A stretch of 59,694 nucleotides of DNA. It comes from CAZWUK01 sp964636685. Lineage in GTDB: Bacteria; Bacillota; Clostridia; Christensenellales; CAG-138. Both the position numbers and the translations under genes were made by a program. Of the stretch, positions 1-8,803 are shown one piece after another. Positions within the stretch are counted from its first letter, which is position 1, and each line of letters begins with the position of its first letter. Under the pieces are notes generated by a model. It was given only the letters and a program-made list of their open reading frames with translations, searched no databases and was not told where the DNA came from. Location of the stretch: contig CAZWUK010000003.1 in assembly GCA_964636685.1 (NCBI GenBank), forward strand, positions 1 to 59,694. Reading direction: 5' to 3'.

Positions 1-1746
1 CTCTTTAATGGCTCCGGTGGTGGCTATCTCTATGCACTTGTCGTATTCAGGCTCCACGCCCTCCTTGCCCTCCTTGAGGCCGAGTATCTCTTTGAACTGG
101 CGGTGGATCTCGGCTATCATGCGCTGCGCGTTGCGGTCAACGCCGAGCATGAGCATGGCGGAGAAGACGGCGGGGATGGCCGCGCCGACGAGCATTCCGA
201 AGAAGACGAGCGGGTCCATCAGGTCAAAGTTTTTGATGCCGGTCACGCCGAGTTCGGCGGCGGCGGTGTTGACCTCGCTCATGAACGCGCCGAGCAGCGC
301 GATGACGGTAAGCCCGGCGGCGGAGATGGCAAAGCCCTTGGTAACGGCCTTTACCGTGTTGCCGGCAGAGTCAAGCTCGTCGGTGATGGAGAGGACTTCG
401 TCGCCCAGCTCGCCCATTTCGGCAAGACCGCGGGCATTGTCCACGATCGGGCCGTAAGCGTCGTTGCTGACGATCATGCCGACGATGGAGAGCATGCCGA
501 CCGCCGCCATGGAGATGCCAAACATTGCAAATTCCAGCGAATGGGTGGGATCGATCGGCTGGCAGAGCTTATAGGCTGCAAGCGCGGAGACGCCGATGCC
601 GATCATGGCGGGCAGCGTGCTTAAAAGACCGTAGGAAATGCCGGACAGAATCGTGAAGGCGGGGCCGGAGCCGCTTGCCTTTGCAACAAAGTGCACGGGC
701 TTTTTGGTATCGTCGGTGAAATAGTCCGTCGTGATGCCGATGATGACGCCAACGAGCAGTCCAATGATGCACGCGCCCCAAATGCGCCAGGAGAAACCAA
801 ACGCAAAGGTCGCGCTGGCGGTCAGCAGAATGTAGACGCCGGTGGTGACATAGGTGCTCATGTTGAGCGCGCGGGTCGGGTTGCCTTTTTTCCCGATGCG
901 GGCGGTCATGACACCGAAAATCGAAGCGAGCAGACCAAGCGCCGCAAAGCAAAACACCATGGTGACGTTCAGCGTGTTGCCGAGGGAGCGGTCGAGCGAG
1001 GTTGCCAATACGAGCGCCGCAGCCATGGAAGCGACGTTGGAGTCAAAAAGATCCGCGCCCATGCCCGCGACGTCGCCCACGTTATCACCCACGTTATCGG
1101 CGATGACGGCGGGGTTTCTCGGGTCGTCCTCCGGAATGTCAAGCTCGACCTTGCCGACAAGATCGGCGCTGATATCGGCGGTTTTTGTGAAGATACCGCC
1201 GCCGGCCTTGGCAAACAGGGCAAGCGAGCTTGCGCCGAAGCTGAAACCGAGCACGGTTGTGGGGTCGCCGGTGGCGACATAGACGATCGTTACGCCGAGA
1301 AGACTTGCGCCCACGACGGCCATGCCCATGACGGCGCCGCCGCGGAAGCCTGCCATAAACGCAGGCTTGATGCCGCGCTGCGCGGCCTCTGCGGACTTGA
1401 CGTTTGCAATGGTGGCGACCTCAATGCCGATCTTTCCGGCGATGGCGGAAAAAATCGTGCCAAGAAAATACGCAAGCGCCATTAAAACGTTATCCAGAAG
1501 GTTGCCCTTCCAGACGGGGGCGGGCAAGAACAGGAATATGAGCAAGCCCGCGATTCCGGCAAATTTTGCGAGTACCAAGTATTCCTTACGCAAAAAGGTT
1601 CTGGCGCCCTGCCGGATCAAGTCGCCATTTTTCGCGATTTTCGCGTTGGAGGAAGGCTGCCGTTTTACCCAGAGAAACAGCCATGCGGCAAATGCGAAAG
1701 CAACAACAGCAATCAGAACAGATGCGATGAAAGCCACTTTTTCCAC
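1..1746 (-). CDS. hppA: Membrane-bound proton-translocating pyrophosphatase, C-terminus cut by window edge
   Basis: Integral membrane pump coupling PPi hydrolysis to ion export. 582 codons are present; the family is usually about 660-700 residues, so the last part lies outside the window. The open frame runs uninterrupted to base 1. The substrate-site stretch DNVGDNVGDVAGMGADLFDS is encoded around 1040-1100, and many hydrophobic helices are visible. The segment GNTVKAVTKGFAIS (about 325-370) carries Lys where K+-dependent enzymes have Ala, which by family knowledge indicates the K+-independent H+-pumping class. Start taken as GTG at 1746, preceded by GGGAGG ten bases upstream. It has its own promoter and is divergent from the sensor kinase. 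Confidence 0.95.
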   Translation of the reverse strand, partial: MEKVAFIASVLIAVVAFAFAAWLFLWVKRQPSSNAKIAKNGDLIRQGARTFLRKEYLVLAKFAGIAGLLIFLFLPAPVWKGNLLDNVLMALAYFLGTIFSAIAGKIGIEVATIANVKSAEAAQRGIKPAFMAGFRGGAVMGMAVVGASLLGVTIVYVATGDPTTVLGFSFGASSLALFAKAGGGIFTKTADISADLVGKVELDIPEDDPRNPAVIADNVGDNVGDVAGMGADLFDSNVASMAAALVLATSLDRSLGNTLNVTMVFCFAALGLLASIFGVMTARIGKKGNPTRALNMSTYVTTGVYILLTASATFAFGFSWRIWGACIIGLLVGVIIGITTDYFTDDTKKPVHFVAKASGSGPAFTILSGISYGLLSTLPAMIGIGVSALAAYKLCQPIDPTHSLEFAMFGISMAAVGMLSIVGMIVSNDAYGPIVDNARGLAEMGELGDEVLSITDELDSAGNTVKAVTKGFAISAAGLTVIALLGAFMSEVNTAAAELGVTGIKNFDLMDPLVFFGMLVGAAIPAVFSAMLMLGVDRNAQRMIAEIHRQFKEILGLKEGKEGVEPEYDKCIEIATTGAIKE

Positions 1747-1778
1747 TTATATCAAACCTCCCGATCATAGTGATTCCT

Positions 1779-1807
1779 ACTATAGGGCATTTATAGGAGT
1801 ATCTCAA
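1779..1807 (-). promoter_or_regulatory. Sigma-A-type promoter of the pyrophosphatase gene
   Basis: On the minus strand, TTGAGA (1802-1807), a 17-base spacer, then TATAGT (1779-1784), about 30 bases before the GTG start. Seen directly; not experimentally confirmed. Confidence 0.6.
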
Positions 1808-2114
1808 TTCCTGAAAATTGATCTTAGCGGCGTCTTAACGGAGGATTCACGCATCTTAGCGATTTCTTTATTTTCTGCCGAGAGTTGACCGCTTTTGTCA
1901 AAATGGAGGCAAAAAACGTGGCAAACTTCCCACACGGCGGGGCGATCGTACCGCAAGCATAAAGCTGCTGCATAGAAAAGGACGCCGACCGTGGGAATTG
2001 TGACAGAAAATAAGATTCGAGGTAGCATCTTGAACGGCGAGGGTGTAAACTATTCTATAGAAACAGTCCTTTCCTTTTCAACACGCGATCCTTGTACAGG
2101 AGGCAACTTTTGAA
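1808..2114. other. Intergenic region between divergent genes
   Basis: About 300 bases with no convincing gene. A weak plus-strand promoter-like pair, TTGAAC at 2030 with TATTCT at 2051 (15-base spacer), lies before the sensor kinase. Short frames on the minus strand here lack a ribosome site and any recognisable product. Confidence 0.4.
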
Positions 2115-4040
2115 ATGAATTCCTTCTTTTCTTCCAAAGACAATCAAGCGTTCTGGAATGAGCTTCTTCCAACAGGCTGCCTGATCGCAACGACTTATCC
2201 GCAGTTTGACATCGTCAATGTCAACGCGGAGTTGGCGCGGATGCTGGGCTATGCGGACGCCGCGGCATTGGAGCGCGCCGCCGGGGGCAGTATGCTGACC
2301 TTTGTCCATCCGGACGATCTCGCCCGGGTGATGCAGGCAGCGCCGCTGCAGACGGGGAAATTTGATGTGTACGAGATCGACTATCGGATGCTTTGCGGCA
2401 GCGGCGGCTATCGCTGGATCAAGCAGAAGTCCAAGCATTTTATGGATAACGACGGACGGGAATTGATCGCGGCGACGTTTATGGACGTTACCGAGGGCAT
2501 CCACGCGGTGCGTGTCTTCCAGGAATTTGTGGACAATTTGCCGGGCGGCGTATTCCATTATGCGGACGACGAAGAAATGTATATGGATTATGTCAGCCCG
2601 CACTTCTATACGGTTTTGGGATATACCAGGAAGGAATTTGAGGAAAAGTACCATCACCGGTTCTGCGAGATGATTTATCATGAGGATCGGGCGCGCGTTA
2701 TCGAGGAGATCAACAAACAGATGGAAACTTCCGATTACGATATTTGCGAGTATCGAGTCGAGAAGAAGGACGGCACGCTGATTTGGTTGAGCGACGCCGG
2801 TCATCGAGTGACCGGAGAAGACGGGCGCAAGTGCTTTTATGTTGTCGTAGTGGATATTTCCCAGAGCCATCTGCTGCGGCAGGCGCTGGAGAAGGCGAGT
2901 CTTGCGAGCAAAGCAAAAGGGGATTTTCTCTCCCGCATGAGCCACGATATCCGCACGCCCATGAACGCAATCATGGGGTTGACCGCCCTCGCGCTGGAGG
3001 AGCCCAACCTCACGCCCGCGGTGGAGCAATACTTGTCTGAAATCGGGTATTCCGGACGGTTTCTGCTGGGGCTGCTCAACGACATTCTGGATGTGTCCAA
3101 GATCGAAAACGGGAACCTGACCCTGCAGCGGCAGCGGTATGAGCTCGCCGAATTCCGGCAGATTATTCGAGCCATGATCGAACCGCTGTGCAAGGAGAAG
3201 AATATTACGTTTCGATTTATTCCGGGTGAAACGAGTTTTCCGGTTTTGGTCGATAAGGTACGCTTCAACCAGATCTTCATCAATTTGCTGTCAAACGCCG
3301 TAAAGTATACGCCGGCGGGCGGCGACGTAGCGTTTCTTGTTGAAAATGATCGGGTCGCCGATGGCGTCCTGCACTGTGATTTTGTGATTCGGGACAATGG
3401 CATCGGAATGAGCGAGGAATTTATGCAGCATATGTTCGAGCCGTTCACCCAGGAGGACGCGGCCACCGTGGCGAATTACTGCGGCACAGGGCTTGGGCTG
3501 ACAATCGTTCAATCGTTGGTGACGTTGATGCACGGTACGCTGCACATTGACAGCGCGCCGGGGAAGGGAACGACCGTACGGCTCGGCCTTTCCATGCCGA
3601 TCGACACCGCCGAACCGCAGCCGGCGACAGACGGAACCGAGAATTGCACCGTCAAACTCGATGGCAAGCGCATTCTGGTCGCGGACGATCATCCGCTCAA
3701 CCTGGAGATTGTCAAAAAGATTCTCACCAGACGCGGCATGCTCGTTGTGGAGGCCCCAAACGGACAGGAGGCGGTGCGTTCATTCAAGGCGTCGCCGGTT
3801 TTCGGGATCGACGCTATATTGATGGATATTCGCATGCCCGTCATGAACGGGCTGGAAGCGGCGGAAGCCATCCGCGCCATGGAGCGCGCCGACGCGGCGA
3901 CGGTTCCGATCATCGCTGTCACGGCCAACGCCTTTGACGAGGACGTGGAGTGTTCTGCCGCGGCGGGGATGACGGCGCATCTTTCCAAGCCGATCGTTCC
4001 GGAGCTGCTGCTTGCGGCGCTGCAAAAGCATCTGTCGTAA
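2115..4040 (+). CDS. Hybrid sensor histidine kinase with two PAS domains and a receiver
   Basis: 641 residues, no transmembrane segment, so likely cytosolic. Order: PAS 1 (about 15-125), PAS 2 with a PAC motif (about 135-250), HisKA with SHDIRTPMN where His277 is the expected phospho-acceptor, HATPase with N-box NLLSNAVKYTP (about 390), DNGIGM and GTGLGL (about 456), and a C-terminal receiver from about 517 with acidic pair ADDH and Asp571 in MDIRMP. AGGAGG stands ten bases before the ATG. The signal and output are unknown; no dedicated response regulator is adjacent, and the following genes are an ATPase and an AraC regulator. Confidence 0.93.
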   Translation: MNSFFSSKDNQAFWNELLPTGCLIATTYPQFDIVNVNAELARMLGYADAAALERAAGGSMLTFVHPDDLARVMQAAPLQTGKFDVYEIDYRMLCGSGGYRWIKQKSKHFMDNDGRELIAATFMDVTEGIHAVRVFQEFVDNLPGGVFHYADDEEMYMDYVSPHFYTVLGYTRKEFEEKYHHRFCEMIYHEDRARVIEEINKQMETSDYDICEYRVEKKDGTLIWLSDAGHRVTGEDGRKCFYVVVVDISQSHLLRQALEKASLASKAKGDFLSRMSHDIRTPMNAIMGLTALALEEPNLTPAVEQYLSEIGYSGRFLLGLLNDILDVSKIENGNLTLQRQRYELAEFRQIIRAMIEPLCKEKNITFRFIPGETSFPVLVDKVRFNQIFINLLSNAVKYTPAGGDVAFLVENDRVADGVLHCDFVIRDNGIGMSEEFMQHMFEPFTQEDAATVANYCGTGLGLTIVQSLVTLMHGTLHIDSAPGKGTTVRLGLSMPIDTAEPQPATDGTENCTVKLDGKRILVADDHPLNLEIVKKILTRRGMLVVEAPNGQEAVRSFKASPVFGIDAILMDIRMPVMNGLEAAEAIRAMERADAATVPIIAVTANAFDEDVECSAAAGMTAHLSKPIVPELLLAALQKHLS

Positions 4041-4120
4041 CAGCGGCTGTGGATGCGGCAGGACGGGCTTTTGCGCGAGATTTGGAGAAGAAACGGGATA
4101 AGAAGGAGCGCGTCACAGCG

Positions 4121-5020
4121 GTGATCTATCTTGAAAAATTCATTCTTCCGGATGCAGAGGAAGAATACGATATTGCCCGCGCGCGGCGGGAGCAGAACGG
4201 CGGGTATCTGGACAACGGATACCCGTGCACACTGTTCCCGGAAAAGGCGCTGCGCGAGTTGGATTTTGAGCCTGTCACGATTCTCTATGGAGGAAACGGC
4301 AGCGGAAAGAGCACGCTCCTGAATCTGATTGCCCAAAGACTAGCGCTCAAGCGTCTGTCGCCCTGCAACAGCGGCGAATTGATGACGGCATATGCCGCGC
4401 GCTGTCGCTGCCGCTTGGGCGTTGACGACATGGGCGCGCCGGTGGCGATTCCGGAGAGAAGCCGGATCATCACGAGCGACGACGTTTTTGAATATATGCT
4501 GGCGGCGCGCAGCGGCAACGATGAGATCCGCGAGGATACGGAAGATGGAAAAGCGGATTACGCAAAACTCAAGCACGGAAAAAACATTCGGTTGGACGGC
4601 ATGGAAAACTATGAGGATTTTCGATTGCAGGTGCTGGCGCGGCGAAAATCCCTGACGCGCCGTAAGTTTTTGCAAAAACAGATTGGTACGGAGGTGCGGC
4701 TCGGCAGCAACGGCGAGACGGCCTTGGCGTTTTTTGAAACATATATGGAAAATGATACGCTGTATTGCCTCGATGAACCGGAAAACAGCCTTTCGCCGAA
4801 GCTGCAATTGGAACTGAAGGAGCTGCTGGAGAAAAAGCAGCGTTACTGCGGCTGCCAGTTGATTCTATCGACGCATTCGCCCTTTTTGCTTGCGGTCGGC
4901 GGCGCGAAGATTTACGATCTGGACGCTTGCCCCGTGGACGTGAAGCGGTGGTGGGAGCTGGAAAACACAAAGCTCTATTTTGACTTTTTCAATCGGAACA
5001 AAGACCTGTTTGAAGAATAA
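4121..5020 (+). CDS. Predicted SMC/ABC-like ATPase (AAA family, COG3910-like)
   Basis: 299 residues. Walker A GGNGSGKST (about 57-65), Walker B-like YCLDEPENSLSP and the switch-like STHSPF near the C-terminus match the family of stand-alone RecF/ABC-fold ATPases. The role of this family is poorly known; DNA or nucleic acid transactions are often inferred. Start chosen as GTG 4121 with AAGGAG twelve bases upstream; the frame is open further upstream but that would overlap the kinase gene and lacks a ribosome site. It lies 80 bases after the sensor kinase and may be cotranscribed with it. Confidence 0.75.
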   Translation: MIYLEKFILPDAEEEYDIARARREQNGGYLDNGYPCTLFPEKALRELDFEPVTILYGGNGSGKSTLLNLIAQRLALKRLSPCNSGELMTAYAARCRCRLGVDDMGAPVAIPERSRIITSDDVFEYMLAARSGNDEIREDTEDGKADYAKLKHGKNIRLDGMENYEDFRLQVLARRKSLTRRKFLQKQIGTEVRLGSNGETALAFFETYMENDTLYCLDEPENSLSPKLQLELKELLEKKQRYCGCQLILSTHSPFLLAVGGAKIYDLDACPVDVKRWWELENTKLYFDFFNRNKDLFEE

Positions 5021-5125
5021 ACGGCGCTTCCTTTGCTCCGGTATATCACGCAGAAAAAACAGCAAGAAAAGTCGAGCGCTTTTTTTCGAGAAACCGTATG
5101 CTGTACGGCGTTGGGAGGTGAAAAA

Positions 5126-6016
5126 GTGAAGGAACAAACAATGGCCGTACAGCGCATGCAGGACTATATTGCAGAGCACATTGCCGAGGAGATCACGATG
5201 GCGCAGCTTGCCGCCGCCGCGTTCTTTTCACCTTGGTATTCCTACAGACTCTTTCGTGGCTATACAGGCGCTTCGCCCACGGAGTATATCCGGCGTCTGC
5301 GGCTGTCGAAGTCGGCGATTCATCTGAAAAACAACGGCGGTCGGGTGACTGACGTGGCGCTGGCGCTTGGGTTCGGCAGTATAGACGGCTACCAGCGCGC
5401 CTTTTTGCGGGAATTTGGCTGCAATCCCGGCGAATATGCAAAAAAGCCGGTTCCGATCACGCTTTTCATTCCCTACGGCGTAAAATTCCGGGAATTGAGA
5501 AAGGAGAACATCGATATGGAACAGGTACAGAGCGTTTTTGTACAGATCATTGCCAAACCTGCCCGCAAGGTTATTTTGAAACGGGGCGTCAAAGCGCAGG
5601 ATTATTTTCCGTACTGCGAGGAGGTTGGCTGCGACGTTTGGGGGATGCTTTCCAGCATGGATTCTCTCTGCGGCGAACCGGTCTGCCTCTGGCTGCCGGC
5701 GGCATACAAAAAAACGAACACATCCACTTATGTGCAGGGCGTTGAAGCGGCGCTCGATTATGATGGGCCGATTCCGGCGGGATTTGACTGTATTACGCTG
5801 CCGGCGGCGGAATATCTTGCGTTTCAGGGAGAACCGTTTGCGGAAGAAGATTATGCGGAAGCGATTCTGGGCGTGCAGCATGCCATGGCGCGGTACGATC
5901 CCACCGTGATGGGCTATGTCTGGGATGATGAGAATCCGCGCATTCAGCTGGAGCCGCGTGGAGAACGCGGGTATATCGAGCTTCGCGCCATTAAGCCGCG
6001 AACGCAAAGCAATTGA
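5126..6016 (+). CDS. AraC-family regulator with C-terminal GyrI-like effector-binding domain
   Basis: 296 residues. The first ~100 residues contain two helix-turn-helix units of AraC type (ITMAQLAAAAFFSPWYSYRLF and VTDVALALGFGSIDGYQRAF; PGEYAK end). Residues about 150-290 resemble the GyrI/SOUL-like small-molecule-binding fold found in BltR/Rob-type activators (EYLAFQGEP, YDPTVMGYVWD). By family knowledge such proteins respond to toxic or lipophilic compounds. Start GTG 5126 is chosen because GGGAGG lies eight bases upstream; the open frame upstream has no ribosome site. Effector and targets are unknown. Confidence 0.88.
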   Translation: MKEQTMAVQRMQDYIAEHIAEEITMAQLAAAAFFSPWYSYRLFRGYTGASPTEYIRRLRLSKSAIHLKNNGGRVTDVALALGFGSIDGYQRAFLREFGCNPGEYAKKPVPITLFIPYGVKFRELRKENIDMEQVQSVFVQIIAKPARKVILKRGVKAQDYFPYCEEVGCDVWGMLSSMDSLCGEPVCLWLPAAYKKTNTSTYVQGVEAALDYDGPIPAGFDCITLPAAEYLAFQGEPFAEEDYAEAILGVQHAMARYDPTVMGYVWDDENPRIQLEPRGERGYIELRAIKPRTQSN

Positions 6017-6130
6017 TGCAGAAGCTGCGTATACGGCGGCGTTTACGGTGATCCGGCGGGTTTTTCCGTGTTGCGGACGTCGCTTTTGCCGCCTGAACCG
6101 CTTTTTTGCAAAACGATCGGCACAGCGCCG

Positions 6131-6169
6131 AAAAAATGCCCGCCGGCAACACCGGACGGGCATTTTTTT
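6131..6169. terminator. Bidirectional intrinsic terminator between AraC gene and htpG
   Basis: ATGCCCG-CCGG and CCGG-A-CGGGCAT arms with an A-run on the left and T-run on the right, placed between convergent genes, so it can serve both strands. Confidence 0.85.
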
Positions 6170-6187
6170 GTATTTGCCGTTGCTTTA

Positions 6188-8074
6188 TCAGACCAGCAGC
6201 TTCCATACCTGCTCGGTATAGGCGGCGGGATCCTCCGGCAGGATGCCTTCGATCATCTGCGCCTGCGTGTACAGAATCTCCGCATACGCCTTGAGCGCTT
6301 CGTCGTTCTTGCTTTCGTGCAGCGCGACGAGCTTGGAGAACACGGGATGCTCCGGGTTGAGCTCCAATACGCGTTCCGCTTTCACCTTGTTTTCCGTTGG
6401 CATGGAATTGAGCACACGCTCCATCTCGATGGAGAGCGGGCCGTCGCTGGACAGGCAAACGGCATGATTTTTCAGGCGGCTGGAAAGACGAACCGCCTTG
6501 ACCCGGTCGCCCAGCAGCGTCTTGATCTCCTCGAGCAGATCCTTGTTGTTCTCCGTCTGCTCCTTTGCGGCTTCCTTCTCCTCGGCGTCGCCTAGGTCGA
6601 GATCACCGCTGGTGATGGATTTGAAGGGCTTTTTGTCATATTCGCCCAATACGCTCATGACAAATTCGTCCACGTTGTCCGTCAGGAACAATACGTCGTA
6701 GCCCTTGTCCTTGAGCCGGTCAAGCTGCGGCAACGCGCCGATCCGGACAATGCTCTCGCCGCAGGCGTAGTAGATCTCCTTCTGCCCCTCCGGCATGGCG
6801 TCGGTATATTCCTTGAGGCTGATGAGCTTATCCTGCTGCATGGAATGGAACAGCAGCAGATCCTGCAGCTGCTCTTTGTGCATGCCGTAATCCGAATAGG
6901 CGCCGTACTTGAGCTGTAGACCAAATTCCTTGTAAAACTTCTCATACCCCTCGCGGTCGTTTTGGAGCATTGCGGCAAGCTCGGATTTGATCTTCTTCTC
7001 GATATTTCCCGCGATCACCTTGAGCTGGCGATCGTGCTGCAGCATTTCACGGGAAATGTTCAGCGATAGATCGGGCGAATCCACGAGTCCCTTGACAAAG
7101 CTGAAATAGTCCGGCAGAAGATCCGCGCAGCGATCCATAATCAATACGCCGTTTGCAAACAGCTGCAGACCCTTTTCGTAAGACTTGGTGTAATAGTCAA
7201 ACGGGGCATGCGACGGAACAAACAGCAACGTGTTGTAGCTGACCGTGCCTTCGACGCTCGTATGGATCGTTTTTTGCGGCTTTTCATAATCGCCGAATTT
7301 CTCCTGATAGAACGCGTCGTAATCCTCCTGCTTCAATTCGGACTTGGCGCGTTTCCACAGCGGCACCATGGAATTGAGCGTCTCATCCTCGACATAGGAT
7401 TCATACTTATCCTTTTCTCCCTCCACGGGACGGGATTTTTCCACCTGCATGCGGATGGGATACCGGATGTAGGCGGAGTACTTGTTGATTAAGCTCCTGA
7501 TCCGGTAGGTTTCCAGATATTCGGAGTACTTCTCGTCCTCAGTATCCTCCTTGAGCTCCAAAATGATCTCCGTCCCGTGCTCCTGCTTATCACAGGGCGA
7601 AACGGTGAAGCCCTCCACGCTCTCGCTCTTCCACTGCCACGCCTCGTCGCTGCCGTAAGCGCGGCTCTTGACCGTCACCTTCTTTGCGACCATAAACGCG
7701 GAATAGAAGCCGACGCCAAACTGACCGATGATTTCCGCGTCGCTGCCGGTCAGATCGTGCTCGGCCTTGAACCGCAGCGTCCCGCTGTCCGCAATCGTGC
7801 CGAGATTTTGCACAAGCTCCTCTTTGGTCATGCCGCAGCCGTTATCGGCGATCGTCAGCGTGCGCGCCGCTTCGTCGGGCGTCAGCCGGATGAAAAAGTC
7901 GTCCTTGTTCATGCCGGTGGTTCCTTCCGTGAGCGCGCGATAGTACAGCTTGTCGATTGCGTCGCTGGCATTGGAGATCAGTTCGCGCAGAAAGATCTCC
8001 TTGTGTGTGTAGATGGAGTTAATCATCAGATCGAGCAGCCGTTTGGATTCCGCCTTGAATTTTTGCAGTGCCAT
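6188..8074 (-). CDS. htpG: Hsp90-family chaperone HtpG
   Basis: 628 residues. ATP-dependent cytosolic chaperone. The N-terminal GHKL ATPase motifs are visible: LRELISNASDAIDKL, DNGCGMTKEEL and GQFGVGFYSAFMVA, followed by the middle domain (SLNISREMLQ) and C-terminal dimerisation region. Start placed at ATG 8074 (MALQKF), with AAGG eight bases upstream; ATG 8080 and TTG 8089 are in frame but too close to or inside the ribosome site. It is a single-gene unit with its own promoter and a perfect CIRCE operator in the leader, so HrcA control is expected. Confidence 0.97.
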   Translation of the reverse strand: MALQKFKAESKRLLDLMINSIYTHKEIFLRELISNASDAIDKLYYRALTEGTTGMNKDDFFIRLTPDEAARTLTIADNGCGMTKEELVQNLGTIADSGTLRFKAEHDLTGSDAEIIGQFGVGFYSAFMVAKKVTVKSRAYGSDEAWQWKSESVEGFTVSPCDKQEHGTEIILELKEDTEDEKYSEYLETYRIRSLINKYSAYIRYPIRMQVEKSRPVEGEKDKYESYVEDETLNSMVPLWKRAKSELKQEDYDAFYQEKFGDYEKPQKTIHTSVEGTVSYNTLLFVPSHAPFDYYTKSYEKGLQLFANGVLIMDRCADLLPDYFSFVKGLVDSPDLSLNISREMLQHDRQLKVIAGNIEKKIKSELAAMLQNDREGYEKFYKEFGLQLKYGAYSDYGMHKEQLQDLLLFHSMQQDKLISLKEYTDAMPEGQKEIYYACGESIVRIGALPQLDRLKDKGYDVLFLTDNVDEFVMSVLGEYDKKPFKSITSGDLDLGDAEEKEAAKEQTENNKDLLEEIKTLLGDRVKAVRLSSRLKNHAVCLSSDGPLSIEMERVLNSMPTENKVKAERVLELNPEHPVFSKLVALHESKNDEALKAYAEILYTQAQMIEGILPEDPAAYTEQVWKLLV

Positions 8075-8099
8075 TGCCATCACCTTCAAAAAAGAAAAT

Positions 8100-8126
8100 T
8101 TAGCACTCTCGTTTGACGAGTGCTAA
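8100..8126. promoter_or_regulatory. CIRCE element (HrcA operator)
   Basis: TTAGCACTC, nine bases, GAGTGCTAA: an exact match to the family consensus inverted repeat. It lies just downstream of the -10 box of htpG and upstream of its ribosome site, the standard position for HrcA repression relieved on heat shock. Confidence 0.97.
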
Positions 8127-8130
8127 ATTC

Positions 8131-8158
8131 ATTATATCCCGCATTGCTCAAAATGCAA
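8131..8158 (-). promoter_or_regulatory. htpG promoter
   Basis: Minus strand TTGCAT (8153-8158), 16 bases, TATAAT (8131-8136). The CIRCE element starts four bases after the -10 box, so it covers the transcription start. Confidence 0.8.
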
Positions 8159-8200
8159 TCGTACAAACACGGAAAAATGTGATAAAGTTGCAAAATTTGC

Positions 8201-8794
8201 TTACGCAGCGTTTGTTGCGTACATGCGCTTCAGCTGCGGAACCGTGCGGCAAAGCATCCGCGCAAACAAATATGCCGCAACAACCGACACAACGTCCTTG
8301 ATAAGATACGGTACGGATACCGTAAGAAGCGCCGCGCCGAAGCTTTGCTTGGTCAGCAGGGCAAACTGTCCGGCGCCCAGAAGATGGCAGACCGCAAGTC
8401 CCAAAAGACCGAGCGGCAGGCGTACCCATGGGCGCACCTCCTTTTCGGGCAAGCCGCACAACGCCGCAAACGGCAAAAAGCCGATCAAAAAACCGCCGGT
8501 ATAGCTGACAAACTTTGCCGCGCCGCCGGAGAATCCCGAAAATACCGGAATTCCGATCAAGCCCAGCAGCAGGTAAATGCCCGTTGTCGTAAGACCGCGC
8601 CGAGCGCCGAGCGTATAACCGCATAAGGCGATTGCCAGCGTTTGCAGCGTGATCGGTACGCCGGAGGGCATCGGGACCGAGATTTGGGAAAGCACCGCTG
8701 CAACGGCGGTAAAAATTGCGCACATGGCAAGCTCGCGCACCGCCGCCGGTTTGCTTTTTGCCGGTGCTATTTGTTTTTGTTCCTGTTGTTCCAT
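8201..8794 (-). CDS. bioY: Biotin transporter S component BioY
   Basis: 197 residues, six hydrophobic helices. Typical BioY features: VPITLQTLAIALCGYTLGARRG, a YLLLGLIGIPVFSGFSGG segment and TGGFLIGF. It is the substrate-binding subunit of an ECF-type biotin importer; energising subunits are not in this window, though some BioY proteins work alone. AAGGAG stands four bases before the ATG. It follows birA by nine bases, so the two form an operon under the BirA-type operator upstream of birA. Confidence 0.95.
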   Translation of the reverse strand: MEQQEQKQIAPAKSKPAAVRELAMCAIFTAVAAVLSQISVPMPSGVPITLQTLAIALCGYTLGARRGLTTTGIYLLLGLIGIPVFSGFSGGAAKFVSYTGGFLIGFLPFAALCGLPEKEVRPWVRLPLGLLGLAVCHLLGAGQFALLTKQSFGAALLTVSVPYLIKDVVSVVAAYLFARMLCRTVPQLKRMYATNAA

Positions 8795-8803
8795 GTAACT
8801 CCT

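Noticed and set aside
569..1475. Three short minus-strand frames that might suggest a broken pyrophosphatase
   Set aside because: They are in other frames; the true frame is continuous from 1746 to base 1.
691..1485. Plus-strand open frame opposite the pyrophosphatase
   Set aside because: Shadow of the strongly conserved minus-strand membrane pump; His/Asp/Gly-rich, no known family.
1804..2028. Small minus-strand frame upstream of the pyrophosphatase
   Set aside because: No ribosome site or recognisable product, and it covers the pyrophosphatase promoter.
5228..6163. Long minus-strand open frame opposite the AraC/GyrI gene
   Set aside because: Arg/Phe-rich product without family features; the plus-strand protein has clear domains. 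The same reasoning removes similar frames opposite ilvE (9918-10796), ftsH (24853-25881), the NlpC gene (42292-43236) and PilB (54491-55453).
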